DNA of 64,000 nt from Blattamonas nauphoetae (GCA_033064195.1 JARBJD010000002.1:434001-498000), one strand, 5' to 3'. Numbered from the stretch's first letter, positions 1 through 14,191 are shown. Translations and numbers: made by a program. The notes: a model not told the origin generated them from the sequence alone.

Positions 1-346
1 TGAAAAATAGAAACCTGACACGAGGAGGGAACGTTGTATAGGCACTGATGAATGATTGAGCACTTGATAGGTGAACAAATTGAATAAAGCCCTGGTTCTT
101 TGATCGAAGAATGAGAACGTTCACGATCGCTCCAAATGGTTCAGCTAATTTCACCAAATCATACTAAATGAAGGGAATGGTGGAAAAGAACTGGTACTTC
201 CTGAACATCAGCACCGACATTGCGGAAGTGAATAACAGGACTTGGAGGATTTAATTCTCTCTGCTTCTGAGAAGTTGGACCATCATGAACACCTATCATG
301 TGGGGATGGAAGTGCAGGAAAGATCCAGCCATGATGATTTCTTATT

Positions 347-465
347 TGAGAGCGTATGGGTGCAACCGACTTAGACATGAACACCAACCACATTAATTTC
401 ATTGAACATAAAAAACAATATACCGAGAGTGAAATGAGAAAAGGACTCTTATCCGAGAAGAAAAC
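347..465 (+). repeat. left 119-bp terminal inverted repeat
   Basis: This arm pairs with 1813-1931 in inverted orientation, with three substitutions over 119 bp (about 97.5% identity). Short open frames appear across both arms as a by-product of the repeat. I do not treat them as genes. Confidence 0.8.
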
Positions 466-1812
466 TGAAATATGGTATCGACATGATCCGGACGTTTCTT
501 CCCAACTCAGCACGAATACAGATTGACCGTCGCATTTTTATGAAGTATCACAGCATAACCCAATGACATAAGAGCACTTTTTCAACCATCACACTGGAAT
601 GGCACGAACATCACGAAGAAGTTCAAACGCAGATCCTTGTCGTGTTCAGGACATGAAACTCTCTTTTCATTTCGGGAAATCATGACACATTAGCGGATAT
701 GAATCGAACATCAATATAAACTCATCAGCATCCCCTAAATCGGAGTTCAGCGAATGGATCCACTGGATTGCATCACATTCTCCACACCGATCGTTCGATT
801 TCCCTGTTTGTCGTATTATTTTCATCTATATTCTGAAGGACACCAGATTTATCAAACGATATCTTCAATAAAGTCCAGTCTGAAAGACAACATAAGTCCA
901 CGAGCAAATTCATGATTTACTTCCGAAAACAATCAGTTTACCGTTCTGAAAAATAGTACATGACGTTGGAGGGTATCTTTCAATCCATATGAGATGGTTT
1001 TTGTTCATTTTTTGGTTTAATCTTTATGATCAGGTGAACGTCTTTTCGAAACAATCGAACCATTTCTGTTTTGCGTCACGTCTCTCGTTGATGGCTCCAT
1101 CAAACTTGATCAAGATTCTTCAATAGCAAGTTCGGACATTTATCTTCAATATACCCGAAGCTCAGACGATTCGATGGAATCGATTAATAGCAATGGTCCG
1201 GACATCATTCGAAATCTTTTCAAGCAACTCTCACGATCAAGATCATCACCCACCAGTCGTCAATTTATTCTGTCCGGATCTAAAAAAGAAGATATTTGAT
1301 GAATCTTTCAAAAAATTTTCCAGAATGACAAAGAATAGAAGACCAAACTAGGACAATCTATCTCACAATGATCTGACCAAGTTCTCAAGAGAAATCAACA
1401 ATTCCTGCTCGAACAGAAAAAAATGACAATAACCATGTCAATGGATCACGTCTGTCTTTTTTTGAGTTTCATTTCGTCAGAATCAGACAGTATTGACAGA
1501 ATTGATGGCATATCTCCTTCGATTGGACTCGTTCACGATTTACCTCGATTCAAAAGTGATGATTCAGATACGTATACATCCCCGACATCATCCACAACAG
1601 TTCAAAATCGATGTAGCCCTGAAATAAAATTTGCACGAAAGAAAGAGGACGGAAAGGATCATCGCCATGATACACCGCTTCTCACTTAATATCAGCTCGG
1701 AAAAGAGTGAGATGTCGCAAGAGAACCAATTCAAGAAGAATACAACACAATAAAGACATTGAAGTTCTGATTGACCACAAAAATGGAAAAAACAGTGAAA
1801 GGATCTTTGTCT

Positions 1813-1931
1813 GTTTTCTTCTCGGATAAGAGTCCTTTTCTCATTTCACTCTCGGTATCTTGTTTTTTATGTTCAATGAAATTAATGTGGTTGGTGTTAA
1901 TGTCTAAGTCAGTTGCACCCATACGCTCTCA
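1813..1931 (-). repeat. right 119-bp terminal inverted repeat
   Basis: This is the inverted partner of 347-465. The outer end lies only 45 bp from the stop codon of the giant SNF2-like gene, so any transcript of that gene is likely to run into this arm. Confidence 0.8.
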
Positions 1932-1975
1932 TTTCTGGAAATTGAGAAATGCAAGAGTTCTATATGTCGAAATGA

Positions 1976-4900
1976 CTAACCACTGACAATATTATCAGGG
2001 TTTCCCCACATACTAATCCAATCTGTAAAAAGAGAGTGAGGAATGCCAGGTCTGAAGTATGATTGACGATCTGGGGGTAGCTGTGCAGGATGTGCAAATG
2101 CAATTGAAGGAGACGGTGGAAGCACAGAACGAACACGAGTGGGAGTGAGAGGAGGAGGGAGGATGCGTGGTTGATGGTTGGCTGGTGATTTAGGCCGAAG
2201 ATTGTCGGAGACTTGTGCGAAATTGATTGACGATGGTGGAATCATGGATGATTGAAGATCATCAGCGGAAAAATCAGGAGAATCTTGGAAGAGGGCTTCC
2301 AGTTCCTCATCAAGATGGAGAGACGGATGTGGATTTCGAGTAATGTGTGGGAGTGAAGAACTGAATGATGGTTTCGGTTGTGTGGATTGAGATGGGACTC
2401 CTGTTGAAAGAAGTGGAGAAAGTGGCGACGTTGGAGGGGAGAAGGTGAGAGCAAGTGAATCAGGCGGCGAAAAAAGGGTGGAAGATGCTGCAAGTGAAGA
2501 GTCTGTTGATGGAATGGTGAGATTTGGTAGTCTTGTTTGTACAGTTCTTGAAAAGTGATGCCGAACAATTTGGACTTTAAATAACGAACGAAAGTGAGTT
2601 GCCATAAGGGTGTTTGTTGTGTTTTCATCCGGTGAGTCAGCTTGTGTTGCAGGTTGAGATTCTGTTGTCTCTTTCAACTCATCGGTGTGCTGTTTCTGTA
2701 ATTCATCTGATTCGTCGAGTGGATTCCGTTTCATTGCAGAAGGAGGGGATGGAATGAGTTCAAGTTCATCAAAGAAAGCAGTAGTTTCTTGTTGTGCTTC
2801 TCCGATTGGTTGTCTCTGATCTGAGATCCCCTTTTTTGGTTTCATCAGATATCGCGTTGTTTTGTGTTGAATCTTTCGGGTTTGTTGTTTTACAAAATCC
2901 CGAAATTGATTATTCAGGCGACATCGCATCTTACTATCAAAAGAAGGGGAGTCTGGATGGCTGAATGTGAAGGGAATTCGCGTAAATTGAGTCAGTGGTT
3001 CGTTTCTGGCTTTGTATTTGGGATCGTCCTTCTTCAGAAGAAAGGAGGTCTTGAAATAATGCGATGCAACACCATTGGACATGAGAAGATGTCGTCGAAG
3101 ATCTGCGCTGCTGTCATACAGAGAGAATGGTCCCATCCGGATCATCAGCGCCAACGAACCAACTGAGAGCTGAAAGGGAAGAGTAATGAGTTGTGGATTA
3201 ATGATATAATTGTCCTCTGTCAGCAAGTGAAGATGCTTGAAAACCGTGATCGGAACCTTTGGGCTCGATTTGATCTGTGTGTCCGTGTTTAGATTAGATT
3301 CGCCTTGTTCGGTGTTTGGCCCTGATGATTCTTCCGATTTTATCATGTTTTGGGTTAGAGGACGACTTGCTAACGATGGGTTCGATGAATAATCCAATTG
3401 GTTGTTTCTATCCAAATAACTTCTTTTCCTAAGGACTTCCTGAGTTCTAAGATCGACGTGGCGTGCATATGAAGTTTCTTCGTATTTGAGAATGAGGAAT
3501 GCAGTGAGATAGGTAAAGACTCTGTACGCCATGTCTGCCTCGAATCCTCGCTGTTGACGGAGGCGGTACATCAGAGTAATGTAGGCTCTCTGACCTGGAT
3601 TGATCCAGACTGGAAGTGGAAGAAACTCTTTGTTTATCCAGGCATGCTTTGGAAGGATTGCTGTTGGGATCTGGACGGATTGTTTCTCTCCGCTCTGTTC
3701 GATGGCTCTCAATCGTTGCTCCTGCTCAATCTGACGCTCTTTCAATTTGGATTCTGCTCGATTTTTGATGTCTGGTGCAACTGCTGAAACAACTGAACTC
3801 ATTGAATCAAATGGGAACTTGACCAGAAGATTCAACAGTTGACGGATCATGGAATAGCTTGAGGATGGAACTGGAATGTGGACTGTTTCCAATGGAAGTT
3901 TATCGGCGAGTTGGTCCGCAATGAAAAACTGTTCAAACTGCGATGGAGTGATGGGAACAGAACCCCACATTGAGGTGATCCGATTGAAAGCTGATGTTGC
4001 TCCTTTCCAGAGTGTAGATAGACGAGACTTGCCAGGTTGGAGAGTCGAATGATCCAAGCATTCCATTTTGTTGATGATTTGGATTAAAATCTCATCAAAA
4101 CCGATCGACCACAGAAGTGTCTGGTTGATCGTTCGTCGCGTTTGAACGGAGAGGAACGGATTATGGAATGTTTCGTGGTACTGGTGATGCGGATCGTAGT
4201 GATCATGAACTTCGCCCTTGAATTTCATGTTCATCTCAAGAATTGAATGGATTCCAGACTCCAGGAGTGGGTTAAATAGTGCTTGATCGTGGTTGATTGC
4301 ATTTGTGTGCTGATGCATCTGAACAGAATCCCGGTTGAGCCCATAGAAGAAGAGGAAGGATGCCCCCCAGTGAGAGGAAGAATGGATTGGGATGATGTTT
4401 GGCAGGTACGAAAGGTCTGAAAACGGCTCTGACGTAATATGGTCCAAAAATTGAACAATCTCGAATGTGTATGCAGATGGTGCGATATAATTCAAGCGGT
4501 GAGGGAGAGTTTGTTGAGGGAGACGATAGATCAAACTTATGCTTGGTCGGACTTGTGTTGAATGATGGTAAGCATTTTCTTTTCGAATGGCAGACATTGT
4601 TATTTTGCTTGAAGGTTCTTCTTTTGTGTTGGGTGGTGGTGGACCTTTTTGGTTTTGAAATTGATTTCCTTCACGCATGGCCCGTTCAACGATAGGTTTT
4701 AACTTATTCAAACACTTGAAAAAAGGCGATGATTGATTCGTTCCATAAGTGGTAATGTATTCGGCGACGGACAGTGGAAGTGATGCAGATCTGGTAATGT
4801 GTAGAGAGATGATCGATCCGAAGGCAGCCATGAGAGATGCATCATCGAGAGTTCGTTCTGGAATGATCTTAAACTCCATATAAGTATCCGTGAGTACCTC

Positions 4901-7900
4901 AAGTATGGTCTGACAGGCCTGAGGATCGAATTTCACGATGGAGAGTTTTCCCACAGATGAAAGGTTTCTGTAGAATGAACCACGTGGTGCTACTCTTTTT
5001 TGTTGCGCTAGCGGAGGAACTGTGTTTGAAGATGTTGGTTGAAGTTGAGGCATTTGGTGATATCGATTATTCTGTGGTCGCTGAGGGATGTTTGAAAAAC
5101 CAGGTGGGGGGCTAACACGAGTGTTGTGTGGAGAGTGAGCTCGAGGTGGGCCATTTAGACACGTGTTTGGTCCTGGAGAAGAATATCTGGCTGCTGGACT
5201 AGTAGATTGTGTAGTTGCTCTTTTGACAAATGGATCGTTTATATTTAGTGATCCGGGGATTACAGATTGTTGGGTGGGTGGGGATTGAAGTGTGGGAGCC
5301 GTTGTTGGTGGTGGTGGTAACCGAAGAACTGGCGTTGGTGGTTGCGAGAGTGGGCGATTCGTTTGTGGGATACCGAAGGAAAGCAATTGACGGTTCTGAG
5401 GACTGCTTTCGCTCGTACGATGAGCCTTCTGTGAGAGTGTGATGGTGTCGATAGACTTCTCACTAGATGGATAATCAAATTTTGAAAGAGCACGTTTCTG
5501 AATTGGTAGTGGTAATTGATTGTACTGTGGGGTGACCTCCGTCGGATCATGAAACTGGCGGGCAATAGGATGATCGCTTTTATTTTTTTCTTTCGCAGAA
5601 CGGGCATCATTCAGGATCGCTAAAAATTGAGTTGGCTGCTGAATCTGTTCTCTTCGAAGTTTTGTTGGACATTCAATCTGAGCTAGAGATGTAGAACACA
5701 TGTATCGTTTCCTTTCGCACTCCATTGCCTCAATCAGACTGTGTGTAAGATCTCTGATGAGATCAATGTTATCCATTGTCATCGGTTTTTCCGGAAGCAT
5801 CTTGGCTTTGAGAAAAGAACGGAAGTAGGATTCGACATCAGTGTCGACAGTTGGAGAACTTTCTTCCACCTTCCTGATTTGTTGGTATTCCGGTTCACTT
5901 GTCAACCGACAAAGTTTGAGAGCATTTTGAGTGTCTCGATCGAATCGTGAAAGCATTCGAACGAAAGGAGAGAGATGCTGCTTCGGTGCTAACATCTCTC
6001 CTTGATCTGGTGGCGGAAGTGATTCTTCATACCGGACGAGGATAATGAAGAGTTTAAAAATGAGTTGCTTCCATTTCAGAAAGTTTCTTTCGTCGTCCTT
6101 TTCGCTTTTAATATTTTTCTCCCGACATGTTTTTAATTCTGACCTCATGATATTCAAAACCTGCTGGACTTTTTCCTCTCCAAGCTGTGTTGATTTCTGT
6201 CCAGTAGAATAATTATTTCTACTAAAGTCATGTCTGTGGTTGTAATCTTGGGCTGTGACCTTTGGTCCGAGCGTGAGCAAATCATGCAATTTGATTGAAC
6301 TACCGAGTTGTGATTGGTGCGATGATATTGCTGTGTGAGCGTTCTGAACCGCTTTAATGCAGTTGAGGTAGTAGAGTGAAAAAGCATTGGATCCTGAGAG
6401 TGATTGTGATCGTGCAACGAAAGTCGATGAAGCTAATTGAGAGAAGAAAGATGTGAGGAAAGTCTGAGAGATAATTTGACGGTTTGGGTTGAGAGACCCA
6501 AAGTTTGCTTTTGAGAGAAAGACTGAGTGACTCAGAGATGTGAGAGGTCGATTGTAGAGAGCCCCTGGGGAATAAGTGAAGCTATGCTGGGCGTAGACCG
6601 AGATTCCGTGAGTCGACACAATCCGGACAAAACCAACAGTTGAGGATCCGTTCTTCTTAATCAAAAGTCCCTTCAACTGTTGGACGTTCGCTTGAATCCA
6701 TTCTCTGAGCTCGATGACTCCTGGTTCCTTGTAGAGATTGTCCACAGTTTGTTGACAATCAATCCGACTCCGAAGACGCTTCCAATGATAAACCCTATTC
6801 TGAGACGTGAAGGCTACCTGGGCAGAGCGATTATGAACGGAGAAGAGAAAAATGTCTGATCGACTCGCAAGTGTGTATATCTGTGCTTTCGTTCGAGGAG
6901 GATGTGGGAGTGGTTGTCCAAACATGTTTTTCAAAAATGATGGATTCAAATTCATGACGTCACCAAAACGCCTTCGTAATATTGCATTTCCCATACTCAC
7001 TTGAAGTTGAAGTTCTGGGGGAGTTGAACTTTGCTGTTGATAAAAAGATGATATCTGATTGATAGTTTCAGTTGGGAGTGACAACTTCGTGAATAAAGCT
7101 TGCATTGATGAGAGAGAAGGTCGTTGCCATTCTCGATTTCGTTTCATGCGATTGATTGGTTGAATCAGTTTTTCTGAGACAAGAATCTGAGACGCTTCTA
7201 AAAGGGCTTTTTCTACAGTTTCACTCCTTTCTTTCTGATTTGAATGTGTCAAGTCGGTTTCGGATCGAGGTTGTTCTGTGAGCAAAGAATGTCCACTGGA
7301 ATGGAGGAGCCTATCCTGGACAGAAAAGTGCATCGAAAAGATGAAGTCTGCAGCATTTGATGATTGGCGTGCAACTTCTTCGCGGTTGAGCTGAGCAATT
7401 TCAGGTGTAACATTCTCGTAAAATGCAGTCAGTGAACGAGTAAATGGGTCTCCAAGGATTTGATCATAAATTGATGAGAGGGCATCCTCGAGGAAGGATG
7501 TTTGATGTGATTCCGTTTCTGAATCTGAATCTTGGTTCGATAATGGCTCGAATAATCCAAAAGCTGTGGCGATGGCTGGCTTTATTGGACGGTTCAGTTC
7601 AGAGAAAAGGGCAGTGATTGTCTGATATGAAGGCTGAACTTGACTGTATTCAAGCCCTTTGAAGCTTAGCTTCCGGAGAACATCAATGGCACATTCACCA
7701 GATCCTTCCGCAGAGAAGGAGAGGATGCTTTCTTCGATCGGAGATGGCGATGGGGAGCGCCCCATCTGTTGTTTGCGAATCTTTTCGTCTCGGCGTGCTC
7801 CTGTCCTTGTCTGCATTCGATGAAAAGTAACGTCTCCACGGAGAAATGGACCTTGTCCATTGTCGAACAAGAGACTGTTATCTCGAAACTGTGAAAATGA

Positions 7901-10900
7901 ATAGAAACGTCGATGAGTAGAATATCCCGCTGTTGTCTGTCGAAGGGCTCGAAACTGTTCAAGAGCTGATGGGACCTTCACAAATGTGAAAGGGTCCGGA
8001 GAGGCTGAGATATTATTTGGAGAAGTTCGCGTTTGGAGATAGGCTGGATGGGGAGTCTGGAAAACAAACGAATTGGGTGTGGATGATTGTGTGGAGAATT
8101 CCGGAGACGGAGACGAAAGAGGGAAAGAAAATTGGGAGAATACAGGATCTGATGAAATCAAGGAAAGTAGCGAATATTTTGACTTGAGTGGAGGAACTGA
8201 CGACGAAAGCTGTTTCAATATATTGTTTTCGGTGTGAACAAACCGTCCTAGAAGTCGTTGAATTAATTGCTTGGGGTGTACTGGTGAAGGGAGTGGCGAT
8301 TCTTCGTTCAAGTTTGTCTCTAGATCATGTGGGTTCACGAGTTGGAATACACTCTGAACTGTTCGAATGAGCTTTGACTTATTTTCTCTGCTTTGTGGAT
8401 CCTTTTTTCGCCGAAGATATGAACCTCGTTTGATAACATTGTTGTGGATGAGGCCTGTTTGTGTGGAGCCGAGGTTTAGTACGGTGTTTCCTACTGTATC
8501 TGCGGCATCTTTGATGAAGAGGAGAGTGGGTTGGTCAAACTGAAGTCGGTGTTGTGCTATTCCCTTTTTGACAAGTTGAATAGAATCAAGAAGAGTTGTG
8601 ATGTGTTCAATATCTGGGATCGGGTCTGAAGAGCTAGTGACGGGCAGTGGAGTGGGCTGAACAATCGGTTTCGTCTCTTCACTTGATTTGATGAACGGTA
8701 TTGATGTCACATGTTGTACTTCCCTCGAAATTGGTCGGTTTTGTTGTGTTTTATCGAGTGGAAACATTCTATTCATGAGAACCATGGATGTCGTCCCAAA
8801 ACTATTGTCGAATCCAAGAGCAGGCTGCTCATCTTTAATCATTTCACTTTCGCGTTGATCTTGAACAGGATGATCCTGGATCGGTCCTGTTGCCATACTT
8901 CCATGCAATGTCTGATCGTCATTTGGGGTGTCCGTGATGAGTGAAGCATTACTTTGAACTTTGGTTTCTTCCTCCAGTTGGATTTGTTGATTGTTTGGTT
9001 GGGTAATAACTAATTCACTCGGTGGAGTTGAAGAATCTTCTGTCATCAGGAAAGTTTGGTTCGGACGAGGATTGATCACTGTTCCAATTGCGAGTGCTTG
9101 TAAACTCTGGAGTAACCGAGAACGGAGTTGCCTTGCACGGATTGACGTACGTTTCATTTTTGACCGAAAACGATCTGGATGCTCCAGATCCACAATTTGG
9201 TCCTGAGCTTGTGGATCTGGTCTCGGATGCGGCAGTTGACGATCATGAAGAGGTTGAGGCGATGTGACTGAATCATCCTGTTCCCTTAAATCAGTGTCGC
9301 GAACAATTGGTGGCCGGAGGAGCTTTCGAAGAGTATGAGTTATTGTGTCGTTGATGCGTTTGAAGGAAATGATGGACTGAGAGCTTCTGAATTGATTCAA
9401 AATTGAATCGACTGTGAAAAATATTCGATTTATGAGGAAAGGATCCTGTTGCGTGGAGAATGGGATGAACGTGACGGGTTCTTGAAGAACGTGTTGGCAG
9501 ACATCTTGTAACTGTGTCCAAGAATCCGATGGAATTGAATCTAGTGAATGGAGAGATTCCATTTCCAAGAGTTTATCAGATAGAAATTGAACCAGTAGGA
9601 GTCGATGGATCGGACTTTCTTTCGTTCGTGATGGTTGAACCGTCTTTTTAGCATGTGTGAAAGATGGTTGGAAAGCTAGAACTGCTGGGGAGAGTTTGCG
9701 TTTTCTCACGATTTGTGACGAATGGAGATGTGAAGATGAGGCCGGTGAGGTTGTCGGAGACACAAAATCAGTGTCGGTTTGGAGTAAGGGCAAATTTAGG
9801 CTTCCCTCAGTTGAGACGTGTAATTTCAGATGGTTCGACCAGATCAACCGTCGAAAAAGTGGCACCAGGTGCTGAAAACTGGCTGTTTGATTCGAATCAC
9901 TGAATCCAAAAAGAGAGGTTGGAGGCTGATCTACCATCATAATAGCTCCAATGTTCAGATTGTCAAGAAGATATGAAGAATGGGGGCAGAATTCATGATT
10001 GTCGTTCGATGATCCTTCGAAAAGAGATGAGACGTGTGCAAGGACGATAAATGGCCTTCTTTCAGGAGTTGATGGAGGACTAGTTTGTTGAGTAAATCTT
10101 CGAAGTGAACTAATAGTGGACTGATTTCTTTCTATTGAAGTCTGAATTGGTATTGGTGATCGATTTGTCACAGGTATGAGAGTAAAAATTGGATAATCCA
10201 ACAGATGAAAGAAAGATGTCAGAGAATCGAAAAGTGTGTCCGAATAAACCAAAATCGCGACGCCATAAGACGACTGATCTAGAATCCGTATTCTGGTTAA
10301 ATTATGCAAAAACATGGTCATGGCTGAATGACTTGAAGGAATTGTTCGGTTCGGTAGTGGAAAATTGGGTGAAGAGGGTAGATTCTGAGATGGGAGCTCC
10401 TGTGAAGTTATCTGAGGAATGTCGTTGGTGTGGGTGAGAATCTGAGGAAGTGGAGGAACAGAACTCATCGATCCAAACATGTGACTGATGGAGTTCAGTG
10501 AACCAAAAGGAAAAAGATTTCGAGAGACGTGAGCTTCATCGAAAAATCCATGATAATGTTGATGTGGTAATGACGCGAGTTCATGCGTCGGGAAAGATGA
10601 CAGGGGTGTGTGGTGTGGAGACAGAAGTGATGAAGAGGACAACTGGGATTCATCATCCCCATGAAGCGATCCTGCGACACCGATTGATCGGCGTCCCTTC
10701 TTCATTCCTTTCTTTGTGGTCGATTGTTTGTCAAGGTCCGAGACTCGAGTTTGCTGTGGAGTTTTTGAAGGTGTGATTTGAGTCTGCTTTGTATGGATCT
10801 GTCGAGTTTCACTTGGATTGAAATGATACGCCAATCGAGGATTCGATGTCACGTGAGTAGTGTTTGTTGGGATGAGAGCATAACCGTGCTTCATTTCATG

Positions 10901-13900
10901 ATGAGAGAACGATGCTTTGAAAGGTTGTTGGGATTTTTTGGGAGGTGAAAGAATGAGTGAGTGTGAGGCGGAAGATGTGAAGAAGGCACTCAATGATGAT
11001 GAAATGATTGTCCCAAGTGGATGCGTGTGTGACATGGAATATTCATGCGATGTGAGCTGAGAATGGAAGAGTGGTGATTGGACTGGATTTGGTGTGAGTG
11101 TTGAGATCTGTCGTGACCGAGAAGGAGCGGACCAAAAATGTGGGAAACAGGATCGATAAATCCTTTGAACCGCGATCAGCTGATCAAATTCTGAAGATGG
11201 GGCAGAGTGTGGATGGAGTGGAGTGACCACTGGTGGTTGATAATGTGGGATTGGTTTATACTGTTGAATTTGTTTTTGAACAAACGCTCCAAACGGTGTT
11301 TTCGGTGTTGGTTTTGGACGATTTCTCCCTCGAATGGGGTTGAAGTGTCCGAGTGAACTTAGAGGTGATATGGGTGACAGAATGCCAAGCGATCTCGGTG
11401 GAGAAAGAGGTCCAGACGGAATGGATGTGATTCTCGAATTTTGGACCCTGAATGGAGAATTTGTTGAGCGTTTCATATTTGTGATGATTTCTGGATGGAT
11501 GGTCGTACCTTTTTGTTTTGAGATCGCTGTGGTCCGATTAGCAGAGTGATGCGTCAACGAAAGATCTGTCTCAGAATGTGGATGCGGGAAAGTGAACGGT
11601 CGGATAGTGTCCAGATACCTCGCTTCGAATGAGAAGTCAGGATGAGGACAATGGAACGGAGGAAGATAGATTGATAATAATTGAATGAGATCAATGCCGA
11701 GAATTGGAGAGGTGTACATAGATGAGTAGTGGTTCGGATGAGAGCTTAGATGAAGAGACTGAGGATCTGGATGATGGTCATCTTTGAGTTCGTTCCTTTG
11801 AACTGGCGGTTCGTCCTTTTGAACTGGAAGTTCGTCCTTTTGGAATGACAGTTCGTCCCTTTTAATTGACGGTTCGTCCCTTTGAACTGAACTTGCCCTT
11901 GATATTGTTTCTGCATCAGAGAGATCACTTAGAAATGAATCATCATCATCATCATCATCAGGAGAGTGGTCTTCTTTGTGAGATTGAGGATCAGGCATTG
12001 GCTGCGGTGACTCGGATTGTGACAGAGATTGGCGAGAAGAGGGGGGTTGATCTTGTTCAGTGATGATTTGAATTCGTTCAGAGGGAGATGAATGAATGGG
12101 TTTTATGAAGAATGGTGGACAAATGAACGACGAATGGGAGAGCATTTCTCTCGAAGTCAGTGAGAGAAGTGGGAGGAGTGAGAGTGGAAAAGCTCCAGAT
12201 TCGTGAGCGAGAAAAGAAAGAGCTTTTCTTAATGGAATAGGCAAAGAATCAAGAAGTGATAATGTCAATGATCCAAATGATGAATCCTTGATGATGAGAA
12301 GAAAGAAAAAAGTAAGATTGGGAGTTGTCATGAGATGCCGCAGCGTGCATGAATCAATGGATGTGGGTTGAAGGACAATAGAATGAAGGAAGGAAGGGAT
12401 CAACGGCGAAAAGTGTAGTGGCGTTTTGGCTGTACTGTTGTCTTGAGAGGAAATAAGAGATGAAAAATTGATCGAAAAGAATGAGCGGATGATCGACTTG
12501 TACGACTCCATGAATGAAAGGATGTCGAGAGATGTTGGCGTCTGTGTCGAGAGCTCCTTGAGTGATGATACTATGATCTCAAATGCATCTTTCAGGATCA
12601 CATTCTGACGTTCGTCTTGTTCAATCTTGATGATTGTTTGATCAACTGGTAAGAAGGAATCTCCACGAGGACTGTCGCCATCTGTCTCGTCTGGAGTTGT
12701 AGGAGAGATAATTTGATCACACACTTCGGTCCACTCTCTGCGAAGTGTGAAGCTGCCGATGATGTTCACGAGTTCATCGACACCACAATCTGTGTACTGC
12801 GGAAGGCGTTGTTCCTCGTTGGTACCGTCTTCGGTACTGTTGTCCTTCAAAGGTTGTTCATGCTCCTGTCGTATCTGGCTCTGGTTCATTGACTCGTCGT
12901 TAGGATCGGATTCTGAAAGTTGCGATTTGAACTGGCCTTTTCGTGATCGTCGCAATTTCTTGCCAGTTTTCTTTTTTGCTTTCAGAGCGGATTCGTCCTG
13001 AAAAGGCTCAATCTCGGCTGGAAGTTGGGGTGGTTCATCATCACCAATCGAGTTCTTGTTGTGGATGTGTTGAGGGATCACTAACGACATAAGAGCTGTG
13101 ATATCGGAGATTTCCCTCAGCTGTGTGAGTGGTGTCCGTTGGATAATGATGTGGTAAGCTTTGATTGAACGATGCAGAAAGTGGAAGAAGAGTGGAGTGT
13201 GCTGGTACGGTGATTGTGAACGAGGAAGGAAAGTGAAGGGACTACAATGTGACAATGGAGATTGAATATCATGGACGACAACATTCCAGTTGACGTTGGT
13301 GAGACATGGCATCTGCGAAAGGAATACGGAGATGGCATTGAGAGGAGTGTATGACTGATGTTGAGCATGCCAGGCATTGCTCATAGAAATGAGTGACGAA
13401 AGATTGAGGAAGATTACGTCTGCATTGTAAGTGTAGACATTTGATGGAATTCTTGTTGTTGGTGAGAAGAGCTTCGAGGTGAGAGGTGAAGGTTCCGGGA
13501 AAAGGTGTGGTGAATCGTGCTGTCTCGATGATGGATTTGTACAAGCTGTAAAGTCGAGAATAGCAGCATGCATTTGTGGGAACCACTTCATTGACTCCAT
13601 CATCCAATGCTGGGCGATTGAAAGTGACTCACAGACAACCAGGAAGGGATTATTGTTGGTGCTTGTTTGTGTGGAGTTGAGTTGGATGAGTTGTAGTTTA
13701 ATTGGATGAGGGGCAGGTGGTGAATGAGGAGAGTATGATGCAGAGATCAAAGAATAGAGATAGCTCAGGACAACTGGTCGTTTCCCAAGCCCAGATTCAT
13801 CGGCATAGACACAATTCAAGCCATTTTCTGCCATTCGGCTGATCCATTGGACCGCCTCCGTCTGATATTGACGTAATTTGAGGTTTCCTGGGGAAAGTTT

Positions 13901-14191
13901 CACTATTGATGTCTGGTCTTCGATGAATTCGACAGGATGGAGTGAAAGTGCGAGGTCCGAGTCGGTGAAGGCTTCAGAATGGATTGTGATTGACGTCAAC
14001 GGGACAGAAGAATTTATAAATGAAACGTCATTATTCGATGCTATTTAAAGGAAAAAGTGAGATGAGAATTACAGTTACCAAGTAAGAAGGAAAAAAAAGT
14101 GAAGCGAAAAACAGAGAAATGAGAACCTCAAATTTTCGATCATACAAGGATTAATCAAATCACTTTCTGTATCAGACGCATGAAGATGCAT
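1976..14191 (-). CDS. giant SNF2-like protein with degenerate ATPase motifs
   Basis: Two exons, 14191-14146 and 14040-1976 (intron 14041-14145), give about 4036 aa. The large frame has no ATG at its 5' end, so I infer a first exon starting MHLHASDTES. An SNF2-type N-terminal lobe is visible: LKLRQYQTEAVQWISR, then a Walker A analogue DESGLGKRP near residue 100, a motif-II position reading VVVHDIQ near 270 where DEGH or DEAH is expected, RTPLTQLRE in place of GTPLQN near 315, and FTLRREWTEV near 447. A diverged C-terminal helicase lobe seems to lie around 1270-1430. The remainder is Ser/Pro/Gln-rich with a heptad repeat near 730. SNF2 proteins remodel chromatin. With the Walker B acid pair and Walker A Thr replaced, this copy probably cannot hydrolyse ATP and may serve as a scaffold. 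Subfamily not assignable. Confidence 0.75.
11788..11890 (-). repeat. 21-bp minisatellite coding a seven-residue repeat
   Basis: About five tandem 21-bp units within the SNF2-like gene encode DEPSIKR, DELSFQK, DELPVQK, DEPPVQR and NELKDDH-like heptads. The length is an exact multiple of three, so copy number can change without breaking the frame. Confidence 0.85.

Larger units (their letters stand above)
347..1931. mobile_element. 1.6-kb element with 119-bp terminal inverted repeats, no intact gene
   Basis: Bases 347-465 and the reverse complement of 1813-1931 match at 116 of 119 positions without gaps. The outermost bases read TGAGAGCGTATGGGTGCAAC inward from both sides, and similarity stops abruptly at both outer ends. 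This is what a DNA transposon with long terminal inverted repeats looks like. The 1347-bp interior holds only short frames (longest about 88 codons) and nothing I recognise as a transposase, so it would be a non-autonomous or decayed copy. The flanks (cttatt on the left, tttctg on the right) do not give a convincing target-site duplication. Family unknown. It could instead be a local inverted duplication with no transposon origin. Confidence 0.55.

Noticed and set aside
283-513. 76-codon ORF overlapping the left terminal repeat, and its counterpart at 1771-1986
   Set aside because: The shared peptide reflects the inverted DNA repeat; no start context or domain supports a gene.
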